A DNA stretch of 64,000 nt from NCBI GenBank assembly GCA_023392515.1, contig JAEVYX010000057.1:62001-126000 (forward strand), read 5' to 3'. Each line of letters starts with the position of its first letter. Position 1 is the first letter of the stretch. The notes under the pieces are model-generated. The model had not been told where the DNA came from. It saw only the letters and a list, made by a program, of their open reading frames with translations, and searched no databases. This DNA comes from Bacillota bacterium. GTDB taxonomy: Bacteria > Bacillota > Clostridia > Christensenellales > Aristaeellaceae. This document shows positions 32,906 through 41,360 of this stretch, piece by piece. Made by a program: the position numbers and the translations under genes.

Positions 32906-33784
32906 ATGACAGCCATTTCCATAAAGGGCCGCCCGAAAAAAGCGAGAGCCATGAAGGAGGAAAAGCACGGTGCCAGGATTGTTGGCCTGATTGTCGTTGC
33001 ACTGTTCCTGATCGTTAATGTCTTTCCTTTTTTCTGGGTGCTCATTACATCCTTTAAGCCCGGCAGTGAAATTTATGGCGTGCAGACAGCCTTTCGCCTG
33101 ATTGCCAACAATCCCACCCTGGGAAATTATCAGGAGGTGGTTGGGAAAGGCATATTGCATTCCGTCGGCAACAGTTTTTTGGTATCCTCCATCACCACCC
33201 TGTATGTGGTGGTGGTAGCATCCATGTCCGCCTACATCATCGCCAGGTGCCATTTTAGAGGCAAAGCGCTTTTGATGGGGCTTATCCTTGGAATATCGAT
33301 GTTCCCTCAGATGATCATCGTAGGGCCGGTATTCAATATGTTCTACCGCTTTAAGATGCTTAACAGCTACTGGGTCACGCTGGCTTATTCCACCATCACG
33401 CTGCCTTCCGCGGTGTGGATTATGGTGGCCCATTTCAAACGCATCCCCCTATCGGTGGAGGAAGCAGCCCGCATGGACGGCTGCTCCCAGTGGGGCATGC
33501 TTTGGCGGGTGATTTTTCCCATGGCGGCGCCGGGGGTATTTACCACCGCTATCATGACCTTCATTGCCGCATGGAATGAATACCTGCTTACCCTGACGCT
33601 GAACTCCGACAAAAATTATCAAACGGTACCGGTGGCCATCAACGCGCTGCGTACCCAGTTTACCATCCTCTGGGGTGAGATCACGGCAGCAACCGTGGTT
33701 GTGGTAATTCCGACCCTTATGATTGTACTCCTGTTTCAAAAACAAATCGTGTCCGGCATTACTTCCGGCGCGGTCAAGGAATGA
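32906..33784 (+). CDS. Sugar ABC transporter permease, MalG-type
   Basis: A 292-residue permease with six helices. The EAA motif is EEAARMDGCSQWGMLWRVIF with the following MAAPG, the contact to the ATPase. ATG at 32906 has AAAGGAGG 8 bases upstream. Its stop overlaps the GH65 start (ATGA). No ATPase gene is in the operon, so a shared MsiK/MalK-type ATPase must be encoded elsewhere. Confidence 0.92.
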   Translation: MTAISIKGRPKKARAMKEEKHGARIVGLIVVALFLIVNVFPFFWVLITSFKPGSEIYGVQTAFRLIANNPTLGNYQEVVGKGILHSVGNSFLVSSITTLYVVVVASMSAYIIARCHFRGKALLMGLILGISMFPQMIIVGPVFNMFYRFKMLNSYWVTLAYSTITLPSAVWIMVAHFKRIPLSVEEAARMDGCSQWGMLWRVIFPMAAPGVFTTAIMTFIAAWNEYLLTLTLNSDKNYQTVPVAINALRTQFTILWGEITAATVVVVIPTLMIVLLFQKQIVSGITSGAVKE

Positions 33785-36051
33785 TCAACGTGCAAATTGT
33801 ACACAAAGGCCTGGCAAAGGAAAGCATTGCCCGGGAAGAAACGATCTTTCATGCAGCTAACGGATATGTTGGTGTCAGGGGGTGCCTGGAGGAAAAAGTA
33901 CCTGACGGGGTGACTACCATCCGGGGGACTTATCTAAACGGATACTATGATAAAAAACCTATTTGCTACGGGGAAAGGCTGTATGGCTTTCCCCAAACCC
34001 AGGAGGGTATCGTTAACGTAGTGGATGTGCAATCCATCCGCCTGCGCCTGGGGGAAGAATGGCTGGACCCGTTTTCGGGCGAGGTACTGGAACATGTGCG
34101 GACGCTGGATATGGAAGCGGGTTTCACGGTCCGCCTCCTGCACTGGCGCTCACCCATGGGCAAGGAAATTATACTCACCGTGCGGCGCATGGCTTCCTTT
34201 GCACTGCGGGAGCTGTTCACCCTTCGTTATGAGGTTGCCTCTGTCAATTATGAAGGGCCTATCTCCATTATTTCCACCCAGAATGCGGATGTCAGGAATT
34301 TTGCGGACCCCAATGATCCCAGGATGGCTGCACAGGCGCATCAGCATCTCACGGTGGAGTCGATGACAAGGGATGGGGAAACTGACCTTATCACCTGCCG
34401 TACAAAAGCTTCCAGGCTTATGATGGCCAGTGCAGTTTGCCATAGGACGGGTGATGGCTTTCACATTTCCCAATGTCAAAATCCCAGTTCATTGGAAACC
34501 ATTCTGAAGACACGACTAAGCCCTGGCATGCGGGCCGAAGTGGTAAAATGGTGCATCTTTACTGACCAGCGCCGTTATGAAGACCCGGCAAAGGCCGCCC
34601 TTCACCTGATGGAAAAGGCACTGAGACAACCCTTGCAGGCATGGGAGGATAAGCAGCGGGAATACTTGAGCGCGTTCTGGGAAACATCCCGTGTTTTGGT
34701 GGCAGGGGATTCAAGGCTGCAGGACAGCATTGATTTCAGCGTTTACCAGCTGCTTCAGTCGGCGGGAAGGGACGATATTTCCAATGTGGCTGCCAAAGGC
34801 TTAAGCGGGGAAGGGTATGAAGGCCATTACTTCTGGGATACGGAAATCTACATCTTCCCTTTCTTTTTGCTGACCGACCGGGATGCTGCAAAAGGCTTAC
34901 TATGTTACCGTCATGGAATTTTGTCCAGTGCCAGGGCGCAGGCCAGACTGCTGGGTCATCAAAAGGGTGCGCTCTATTCCTGGCGCACGATCTCAGGTCC
35001 TGAATGCTCCTCCTACTATCCCTCCGGTTCAGCCCAGTACCATATCAACGGGGATGTGGCACATTCTTTCATTCAATATTATCTTGCCACCGGAGATTTG
35101 CAATTTATGGCCCAAAAGGGAGCCGAAGTGCTGGTGGAAACGGCCCGGCTGTGGCTGGATGCAGGCCACATGCAAGAAGGCATGTTCCGCATCGACTGCG
35201 TGACCGGTCCGGATGAATATACCTGCATCGTCAACAACAATTACTATACCAACGCTTCCGCAAAAGAAAACCTGCGGTATGCGGCAATGATATGCGATGC
35301 CTTGGATAAGGAAGGGATGGCGGGTCAGGTACAAAAGGCTACCGGGGTGACAAAAGAGGAATTGCAGGCCTTTTTGACGGCAGCGGAACATATGTATCTG
35401 CCCTACGATGAAAAGCTGGGCATTCCGCCTCAGGATGATACCTTTCTTAACAAAAAGCCGCTGGATTTGGCAGCCCTTCCCAAGACCGATTTTCCGCTTT
35501 TGCTTAACTACCATCCTTTGTTTTTATACCGCCATCAGGTATGCAAACAGGCGGATACGGTGCTAGCCCATTATCTGTTTGAAGATTTGGCGGACGAGGA
35601 TACCATCCGCCGCAGCTTTGCCTATTATGAAAAAATTACAACACATGATTCATCCCTTTCCGCCTGCGTGTTTTCCATTATGGCTGCGCGTTTGAATGAC
35701 ATGGAGAAAGCCCTTCAGTACTTTTTGAAAACGGCCTTTATGGATTTGGAGGATGCCCATGGCAATACCCGGGACGGCCTTCATACCGCCAACCTGGGCG
35801 GTACATACCTTGGCATTGTTGCAGGATTTGGCGGGCTTCGCATCAGGGAGGATGGGCTGCTATTGAGGCCGCGCCTGCCATCCGGATGGAAAAGCTATCA
35901 GTTCCGCTTTCAATACAGGGACAGCCTCCTCGAGGTGCAGGTCTTGCCGGGAATATGCCGGATAGCTTTGCTGAAGGGACAGCCGGTCTCCCTTCTGGTT
36001 CACAGGGAACGGGTACTTGTCCAAGGAGAAGTGACAGTTGCTTTTTCATAA
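33781..36051 (+). CDS. Glycoside hydrolase family 65 protein (disaccharide phosphorylase)
   Basis: A 756-residue GH65 enzyme. Such enzymes split alpha-glucosides (maltose, trehalose, kojibiose or nigerose) with phosphate to give beta-glucose 1-phosphate. Features: N-terminal beta-sandwich (ETIFHAANGYVGVRG), the (alpha/alpha)6 barrel with FWDTEIYIFPFF, and the catalytic acid Glu in VTGPDEYT (about 480), plus the late beta-sheet domain. It starts at the ATGA overlap with the permease and has a terminator at 36073. No phosphoglucomutase is linked. Which disaccharide is used cannot be read from the sequence. Confidence 0.9.
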   Translation: MINVQIVHKGLAKESIAREETIFHAANGYVGVRGCLEEKVPDGVTTIRGTYLNGYYDKKPICYGERLYGFPQTQEGIVNVVDVQSIRLRLGEEWLDPFSGEVLEHVRTLDMEAGFTVRLLHWRSPMGKEIILTVRRMASFALRELFTLRYEVASVNYEGPISIISTQNADVRNFADPNDPRMAAQAHQHLTVESMTRDGETDLITCRTKASRLMMASAVCHRTGDGFHISQCQNPSSLETILKTRLSPGMRAEVVKWCIFTDQRRYEDPAKAALHLMEKALRQPLQAWEDKQREYLSAFWETSRVLVAGDSRLQDSIDFSVYQLLQSAGRDDISNVAAKGLSGEGYEGHYFWDTEIYIFPFFLLTDRDAAKGLLCYRHGILSSARAQARLLGHQKGALYSWRTISGPECSSYYPSGSAQYHINGDVAHSFIQYYLATGDLQFMAQKGAEVLVETARLWLDAGHMQEGMFRIDCVTGPDEYTCIVNNNYYTNASAKENLRYAAMICDALDKEGMAGQVQKATGVTKEELQAFLTAAEHMYLPYDEKLGIPPQDDTFLNKKPLDLAALPKTDFPLLLNYHPLFLYRHQVCKQADTVLAHYLFEDLADEDTIRRSFAYYEKITTHDSSLSACVFSIMAARLNDMEKALQYFLKTAFMDLEDAHGNTRDGLHTANLGGTYLGIVAGFGGLRIREDGLLLRPRLPSGWKSYQFRFQYRDSLLEVQVLPGICRIALLKGQPVSLLVHRERVLVQGEVTVAFS

Positions 36052-36072
36052 TGGCTAATTCGACGGGTATTG

Positions 36073-36118
36073 CGGGGGCAGCGTTTGAAATTTCAACGCT
36101 GGCCCCGTTTCATTTATC
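36073..36118 (+). terminator. Terminator of the ABC/GH65 operon
   Basis: CGGGGGCAGCGTT pairs with AACGCTGGCCCCG around TGAAATTTC, then TTTCATTT. Confidence 0.8.
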
Positions 36119-36186
36119 CTGGAGGTGGTATAATATAAGTGAAGCCGGAAGCAAGCATATGAATGTTGAGGATGTCAGTTTCCGGC

Positions 36187-36215
36187 TTGATAAAAAGCAA
36201 CCCTCATGATATAAT
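36187..36215 (+). promoter_or_regulatory. Promoter of fprA
   Basis: TTGATA (36187-36192), 17-base spacer, TATAAT (36210-36215), 53 bases upstream of the GTG start at 36268. Confidence 0.7.
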
Positions 36216-36267
36216 TTCAATGCCGAGTAAAAAACTCGGGTATACATGGAATGGGAGGATGCGGGAC

Positions 36268-37476
36268 GTGTACAATGTACGGGAGATAGCTTCCCATATT
36301 TATTGGGTAGGCGGAAGCGACAGAAGGCTGGAGCGGTTTGAAAATATGTTCCCCTTATCAAATGGAGTAGCCTATAACTCCTATTTGGTCATGGATGAAA
36401 AGACCGCGCTCATTGACACGGTAGACTCCTCCATCAGCGCCCTGTATATGGAAAACGTGACCCATGTGCTGGGGGAACGCAAGCTGGATTATCTTGTGAT
36501 CAACCATATGGAACCGGATCACTGCGCCAATATCGAAGAAATCATCCGCCGTTATCCGGAAATTCGGGTGATTGGCAATAAAAAGACCTTTCAATTTTTC
36601 AGCCAGTACTACTCGCTGGACATCTCGGGCAACCTTACCGAGATTGCGGAGGGGCAGGAGCTCCCGCTGGGTGAAAATACACTCAGGTTTTATATGGCAC
36701 CCATGGTCCACTGGCCTGAGGTGATGTTTACCTATGAAGTATCCCAGGGGATATTGTTTTCAGCGGATGCGTTTGGCTCTTTTGGAGCGCTTTCTGGTAA
36801 CTTGTTTGCCGATGAAGTGGATTTCGATAACCTCTTTTTGGATGAGACCCGGCGTTATTATGCCAATATTGTTGGCAAATACGGCTCCCAGGTGCAGGCA
36901 GCTTTAAAAAAGCTTTCCGATACGGAAATTAATATGATCTGCTCGCTTCATGGCCCCATTTGGCGAAAAAATTTGAATGTATTGCTGGATAAGTATGACC
37001 TGTGGAGCCGTTATGTACCGGAAAAGAGGGGCGTGGTTTTATTTTATGCCTCCATGTACGGCAATACAGAAAATGCTATGAACGCATTGGCCGGGAAATT
37101 GGCCGAGCGCGGCGTGCAGGATATGCGCATGTATGACGTATCCAAGACACACCCATCCAATATTATCGCCGATGTGTGGAAGTACAGCCACATTGTGGCG
37201 GGATCTCCCACCTACAACATGAATCTGTATTTGGTGATGGACGCGCTGCTTCGTGAGATGGCAGCCCTTGGGCTGAAAGGCCGTAAAGTGGCCCTTTTGG
37301 GGAACCACACATGGGCCAGCGCCGCGATCAAAGGCATGCAGGATATTTTCTCCGGCATGAAGGATATGGAAATCATCGGCACACCATTGGATATTCGCTC
37401 CACGCTCAAACCCCAGCGGGAAGTGGAGCTTAACGACCTGGCAGATGCCATCAAGGCGTCTCTGGACCAGGCATAG
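36268..37476 (+). CDS. fprA: FprA family A-type flavoprotein (diiron/FMN)
   Basis: A 402-residue enzyme that reduces O2 or NO to water or N2O in anaerobes. The first 250 residues are a metallo-beta-lactamase domain with the diiron ligands: HMEPDH, His in MVHWPEV, Asp in LFSADAFGSFG and His in CSLHGPIWR. From about 255 a flavodoxin domain follows, with FMN loop YASMYGNTENAM. GTG at 36268 has GGGAGG upstream; in-frame ATG codons further upstream lie before or inside the promoter. Superoxide dismutase follows 45 bases later, so together they form an oxygen-defence unit. Confidence 0.93.
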   Translation: MYNVREIASHIYWVGGSDRRLERFENMFPLSNGVAYNSYLVMDEKTALIDTVDSSISALYMENVTHVLGERKLDYLVINHMEPDHCANIEEIIRRYPEIRVIGNKKTFQFFSQYYSLDISGNLTEIAEGQELPLGENTLRFYMAPMVHWPEVMFTYEVSQGILFSADAFGSFGALSGNLFADEVDFDNLFLDETRRYYANIVGKYGSQVQAALKKLSDTEINMICSLHGPIWRKNLNVLLDKYDLWSRYVPEKRGVVLFYASMYGNTENAMNALAGKLAERGVQDMRMYDVSKTHPSNIIADVWKYSHIVAGSPTYNMNLYLVMDALLREMAALGLKGRKVALLGNHTWASAAIKGMQDIFSGMKDMEIIGTPLDIRSTLKPQREVELNDLADAIKASLDQA

Positions 37477-37521
37477 ATCCCTTTTTTTCTACTAGACAAC
37501 CGTTCAAGGAGGAACAAAAAC

Positions 37522-38142
37522 ATGATGAAGCAAATAGAATTGGCATATGATTTTAAGGCATTGGAGACTTCAATTGATGAACTGACCATGGTGACCCATT
37601 ATACCAAGCATCATGCCGCATACACCAACAACCTGAACGTAGCCCTGGAAAAGGCGCCGGAGCTATCGGACAAGAAAATTGAAGAGATTCTTAAAAATCT
37701 TTCAGCGATAAAAGATCCCGCGCTGCGCAGCGCCATTCAAAATAACGGTGGCGGCTATTACAACCATAACCTGTACTTTGGCACCTTATCCCCCAATGGC
37801 GGTGGGGACCCTGTCGGCAAACTGGCAGACCGGATTGCAAAAGACTTCGGTACAGCCGATGCGCTTCGGGAGAAACTGACCGCGGCTGCCATGGGCCGAT
37901 TCGGGTCCGGCTGGGCTTGGCTGAGTGTAAACCGTACCGGGGCCCTTCAGGTAAGCTCCAGTGCGAACCAGGATAACCCTTTGATGGAGGAAGGGGATTG
38001 GACCCCTATCCTGGCCATTGATGTATGGGAACATGCCTACTACCTGAAATATAAAAACCTCCGTGCGGATTATGTAAAAGCCTTCTGGCAAGTTGTGGAT
38101 TGGAAAGCAGTGTCAGGGTTGTATGAGGCAGCAATTGCCTGA
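37522..38142 (+). CDS. sodA: Superoxide dismutase, Fe/Mn type
   Basis: A 206-residue cytosolic dismutase. Metal ligands: His in the THYTKHHAAYTNN stretch, His in GGGYYNHNLYFG, and Asp/His in DVWEHAYYL. The text GSGWAWLSV is typical. AAGGAGG lies upstream; two consecutive ATG codons (37522, 37525) could start translation. The ligands do not separate Fe from Mn use. It follows fprA directly. Confidence 0.95.
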   Translation: MMKQIELAYDFKALETSIDELTMVTHYTKHHAAYTNNLNVALEKAPELSDKKIEEILKNLSAIKDPALRSAIQNNGGGYYNHNLYFGTLSPNGGGDPVGKLADRIAKDFGTADALREKLTAAAMGRFGSGWAWLSVNRTGALQVSSSANQDNPLMEEGDWTPILAIDVWEHAYYLKYKNLRADYVKAFWQVVDWKAVSGLYEAAIA

Positions 38143-38164
38143 TAATAATACCAGCGTAAAGAAA

Positions 38165-38206
38165 GCAGCTTCCGGCAGTTTATGCTGCCGGAAGCTGTCT
38201 TTTTGT
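38165..38206 (+). terminator. Terminator of the fprA-sodA unit
   Basis: GCAGCTTCCGGCAG pairs with CTGCCGGAAGCTGT around TTTATG, then CTTTTTG. Confidence 0.85.
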
Positions 38207-38270
38207 GAGGACAGAAACTTTTAAAAAATAATTTTTTAACAAAAGAAGGAAAGAAGAGGGGAGTGTCGAA

Positions 38271-38375
38271 ATGTATGAATTAGGGCAAGATTGTTTTATT
38301 TCCCTGGTCCCTGTTTACCAAAGCATGGTGATATGCACCATGCGAAACGATAGAAAATGGAGGGTGAAATCATGA
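38271..38375 (+). CDS. 34-residue leader ORF overlapping pckA
   Basis: A small open frame with GAGGGGAG about 8 bases upstream of its ATG. It reads MYELGQDCFISLVPVYQSM and ends at the TGA inside the pckA start (ATGA), so ribosomes finishing it would reinitiate on pckA. It also crosses the 8-bp inverted repeat at 38323-38343. No homology is known to me; it may be a regulatory leader peptide or chance. Confidence 0.35.
   Translation: MYELGQDCFISLVPVYQSMVICTMRNDRKWRVKS
38323..38343 (+). promoter_or_regulatory. Inverted repeat upstream of pckA
   Basis: GCATGGTG-ATATG-CACCATGC, perfect 8-bp stem 29 bases before the pckA ATG. It could be an operator or an mRNA hairpin. Confidence 0.45.
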
Positions 38376-39946
38376 GTGTAAACCTGGAGTATCTTGGCAT
38401 TATCCATCCCACGGCTGTTTATCACAATCTCACTGTCAGCAAGCTTGTTGAGCATGCTTTAGCGCGTAAAGAAGGCGTTTTAAGTGAAACCGGCGCGCTC
38501 CTTGTAAACACCGGCAAATATACGGGACGGTCCCCTGAAGACCGGTACATTGTAGATGAACCCAGCATTCATGATGAAATCGCTTGGGGAAAGGTAAACG
38601 TTCCCATTTCCCCCGAAAAATTCGATGCCATTTATAAAAAAATGTGCGCATACCTGCAAAACCGCGAAATTTTTGTTTTTGACGGCTTTGCCGGTGCCGA
38701 CCCCAAATACCGTATCGGTGTACGGGTAGTCAATGAATTGGCAAGCCAGAACATGTTTATGCATCAGCTGCTGCTCCGGCCCACCGGGGAAGATCTTGCC
38801 GCTTATCATGCCGACTTTACCATTATTTGCGCCCCCGGCCTCAAGTGCATTCCTGAGATCGACGGCGTGCATTCGGAAGCTGCCATCATTGTCTCCTTCG
38901 AGAAGAAGCTTGTCATTATCGCCGGCAGCCAGTATGCAGGCGAAATGAAAAAGAGCGTATTCTCCGTTATGAATTACCTGCTGCCCAAGCAGGATGTATT
39001 CTCCATGCACTGCTCCGCCAACATTGGCAAGGATGGAGACAGTGCTTTGTTCTTTGGCTTGAGCGGCACGGGCAAGACCACCTTGTCTGCTGATCCCAAC
39101 CGTTTCCTCATTGGCGACGACGAGCACGGCTGGTCCAAAGACGGCATTTTCAACATCGAGGGCGGCTGCTACGCCAAGTGCATCAACCTGTCCAAGGAAC
39201 ATGAGCCCGAAATCTACGGAGCCATCAAGTTTGGTGCGCTGGTAGAAAACGTGGTATATGATCCCGAGACGAGGGAATTGGACTTCAATGATGACTCCCT
39301 CACGGAAAATACCCGGGTGGGCTATCCTGTTGAATTCATCTCCAACACCGTTATTCCGGGCGTGGGCAGCCATCCCAAGACCGTTATCTTCCTTACCGCC
39401 GATGCTTTTGGCGTTATGCCTCCTGTATCGAAACTGACCAAGGAAGCTGCCATGTATCACTACGTCAGCGGCTATACCGCCCGCCTGGCCGGCACCGAAC
39501 GCGGTGTTACCGAGCCCCAGGCTACCTTCTCCACATGCTTTGGAGCGCCCTTCCTGCCCCTGCCCGCCACCCGCTATGCACAGCTACTGGGCGAGCGCAT
39601 TGATGAATTTGGTGCAAATGTGTATCTGGTGAATACCGGCTGGTCCGGCGGCCCTGCCAGCAACGGCGGCAGCCGTATGAAGCTGCCCCTCACCCGTGCC
39701 ATGGTAACCGCTTGCCTCAACGGCGAACTGGAAAAGAGCGAGTTTGAACTTGATCCCAACTTCAACGTTCTGGTGCCCAAGACCTGCCCCGGTGTGCCGG
39801 ACAGCGTGCTGTCTCCTAAAAAGACCTGGCAGGATAAGGCTGCTTACGACGAAACCGCCAAGAAGCTGGCAGGCTTGTTCCGCAAGAATTTTGAAAAATA
39901 TCAGAACATGCCCAAAGAAATCGTGGAAGCCGGCCCGCAAGGCTGA
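38372..39946 (+). CDS. pckA: Phosphoenolpyruvate carboxykinase (ATP)
   Basis: A 524-residue enzyme that interconverts oxaloacetate + ATP with phosphoenolpyruvate + CO2 + ADP; in fermenting anaerobes it often runs toward oxaloacetate. The P-loop is GLSGTGKTTLSADPNR (about residue 231) and the metal site GDDEHGW follows. ATG at 38372 with GGAGGG about 8 bases upstream; a 34-codon leader ORF overlaps the start. It links carbon flow to the decarboxylase operon at 46788. Length is normal. Confidence 0.96.
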   Translation: MSVNLEYLGIIHPTAVYHNLTVSKLVEHALARKEGVLSETGALLVNTGKYTGRSPEDRYIVDEPSIHDEIAWGKVNVPISPEKFDAIYKKMCAYLQNREIFVFDGFAGADPKYRIGVRVVNELASQNMFMHQLLLRPTGEDLAAYHADFTIICAPGLKCIPEIDGVHSEAAIIVSFEKKLVIIAGSQYAGEMKKSVFSVMNYLLPKQDVFSMHCSANIGKDGDSALFFGLSGTGKTTLSADPNRFLIGDDEHGWSKDGIFNIEGGCYAKCINLSKEHEPEIYGAIKFGALVENVVYDPETRELDFNDDSLTENTRVGYPVEFISNTVIPGVGSHPKTVIFLTADAFGVMPPVSKLTKEAAMYHYVSGYTARLAGTERGVTEPQATFSTCFGAPFLPLPATRYAQLLGERIDEFGANVYLVNTGWSGGPASNGGSRMKLPLTRAMVTACLNGELEKSEFELDPNFNVLVPKTCPGVPDSVLSPKKTWQDKAAYDETAKKLAGLFRKNFEKYQNMPKEIVEAGPQG

Positions 39947-39967
39947 TAATACCCAACAAAATAGCAC

Positions 39968-40006
39968 ACGTAAGGCCCGCCGTAACCCGGCGGGCTACGT
40001 TTTTTG
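39968..40006 (+). terminator. Terminator of pckA
   Basis: ACGTA.GCCCGCC pairs with GGCGGGCTACGT, followed by TTTTTT. Confidence 0.85.
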
Positions 40007-40091
40007 GAAATGCTCAGGGCATTTTAATACTCATGCCAAGGGTGCAAAAGCATAAAAGAGCAAGCTGAGGAAAGGATACATTTCAATGGAT

Positions 40092-40124
40092 GAATGTTCT
40101 GAAAAGAAGATGAACATTCTTTTT
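40092..40124 (+). terminator. Hairpin with T-run upstream of the DUF2953 gene
   Basis: GAATGTTC pairs with GAACATTC around a 12-base loop, then TTTTT. It precedes the gene at 40200, so it may be a leader attenuator or a second stop for pckA. Confidence 0.5.
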
Positions 40125-40199
40125 ATGGGGGAGCAGCCCTGAATATGCTTGGGAGGCGTGAGGCCTGAATACGCTGCAAGGAAAGAAAGGGGGAGGCCC

Positions 40200-40829
40200 A
40201 TGGCTTGGCTGGGCATATTGATGGCCGTATTCGCCTTGGGCATTACCCCGCTGGGGATGCGGTTGGATATTGCTGCCGGAGCACATGTATCCGGTGCGGC
40301 TGTGCTGACCATATGGGGCTTGCGTATTCAGGTGAATGTCGGCCTTATTCGGAATGAAGAAGGAAAACTTCAGCTTTCTTTGCAGCGGCAAGGCAGTCCG
40401 CGCCAGCATAGCAACGGTGTATCGGATATATGGCATGCTATCAAGCGGCTTATACATTTTCTGAAAGCATCCGAAAAGACAAGGGCATTTTGGGGGAAAA
40501 CCATTACTTTGCAATTCTTAAAGCTTTGGGTACGAATAGGATTTGCCGATGCTTCCCACACTGCGCTATCAACCGGCGCGGTGGCGGCGGCACTTTCTTC
40601 TGTAAAGAAAAAGGCCAACGCCAAGGGGATTCCTTTTGCTTATAGTGCCTGGCCTGATTTTTCGGGAAAGCCATGCGCGGTCCAGCTTTCCTGCATATTG
40701 TTTATGCGGCTGGGCAACCTATTTGTCGGATGTGCAATGGCAGCCATTTCCGCAATGGTGGCCCGTTTCAAAATGAAAAAGCAGCAGCGTGAGGAGGAAA
40801 AATCATGGAACACCCCATCGGAAACATGA
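40200..40829 (+). CDS. DUF2953 domain protein
   Basis: A 209-residue membrane-associated protein with a hydrophobic N-terminus (residues 1-18) and a second hydrophobic stretch near the C-terminus (LGNLFVGCAMAAISAMV). The central text SAVAAALSS-like and YSAWPDFSGK match DUF2953, which usually sits directly upstream of the sporulation gene ytfJ, as here. GGGGGAGG precedes the ATG by 5 bases; an ATG at 40149 is in frame but lacks a good site. It overlaps the next gene by 25 bases. Function is unknown, likely sporulation-linked. Confidence 0.75.
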   Translation: MAWLGILMAVFALGITPLGMRLDIAAGAHVSGAAVLTIWGLRIQVNVGLIRNEEGKLQLSLQRQGSPRQHSNGVSDIWHAIKRLIHFLKASEKTRAFWGKTITLQFLKLWVRIGFADASHTALSTGAVAAALSSVKKKANAKGIPFAYSAWPDFSGKPCAVQLSCILFMRLGNLFVGCAMAAISAMVARFKMKKQQREEEKSWNTPSET

Positions 40830-41335
40830 TGCAAACCACCATGGAAAATATCAAGGACATGGTGGATGTGAATACAGTTATTGGAGAGGCGGTAAGTACC
40901 GGAGAGGGTATGACGGTAATACCGGTATCCAAGGTCAGCTTTGGATTTGTAGCAGGCGGCGGCGAATACAGCAAGGATGACAAAGGGAAAATTCATCCGC
41001 CCCAAGGATTCGAGGGAAAAATGCCCTTTGCCGGTGGATCGGGTGCCGGCGTGTCTGTGCAGCCGGTTGGCTTTTTGGTGGTTGGCAATGGAACGGTTAA
41101 AATGCTTCCAGCGCAGCCGGTATCCATGGCTGATCGGATGGTGGAATTGCTTCCCCAAGTGGTAGAAGATGTAAAAAATATGTTTCAGAATGACGGCAAG
41201 AACAATCATAAATCCTCCTGGCAAGGGAATGCTGCCAATCCGGAGTTGACAGGCGGAAACGAGCAGCAAAACCCATCCCTTTCTCAAATGAATAAGGGAG
41301 CGCCGCCTGTCTATTTCGAGAAGGAGTCCCACTGA
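40805..41335 (+). CDS. ytfJ: GerW family sporulation protein YtfJ
   Basis: A 176-residue protein of the GerW/YtfJ family, needed for normal spore germination in Bacillus. Diagnostic text: DVNTVIGEAVSTGEGMTVIPVSKVSFGFVAGGGEY and GGSGAGVSVQPVGFLVV (each shown in short form here as adjacent blocks). Its presence is the best sign that the organism makes spores. It overlaps the DUF2953 gene and is followed 25 bases later by the carboxypeptidase gene, suggesting one transcript. Confidence 0.92.
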   Translation: MEHPIGNMMQTTMENIKDMVDVNTVIGEAVSTGEGMTVIPVSKVSFGFVAGGGEYSKDDKGKIHPPQGFEGKMPFAGGSGAGVSVQPVGFLVVGNGTVKMLPAQPVSMADRMVELLPQVVEDVKNMFQNDGKNNHKSSWQGNAANPELTGGNEQQNPSLSQMNKGAPPVYFEKESH

Positions 41336-41360
41336 CGCATAGGCCTAAGGAGGAAAAAGC

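Noticed and set aside
38480..39460. A 326-codon minus-strand open frame inside pckA
   Set aside because: Antisense shadow of a well-conserved gene.
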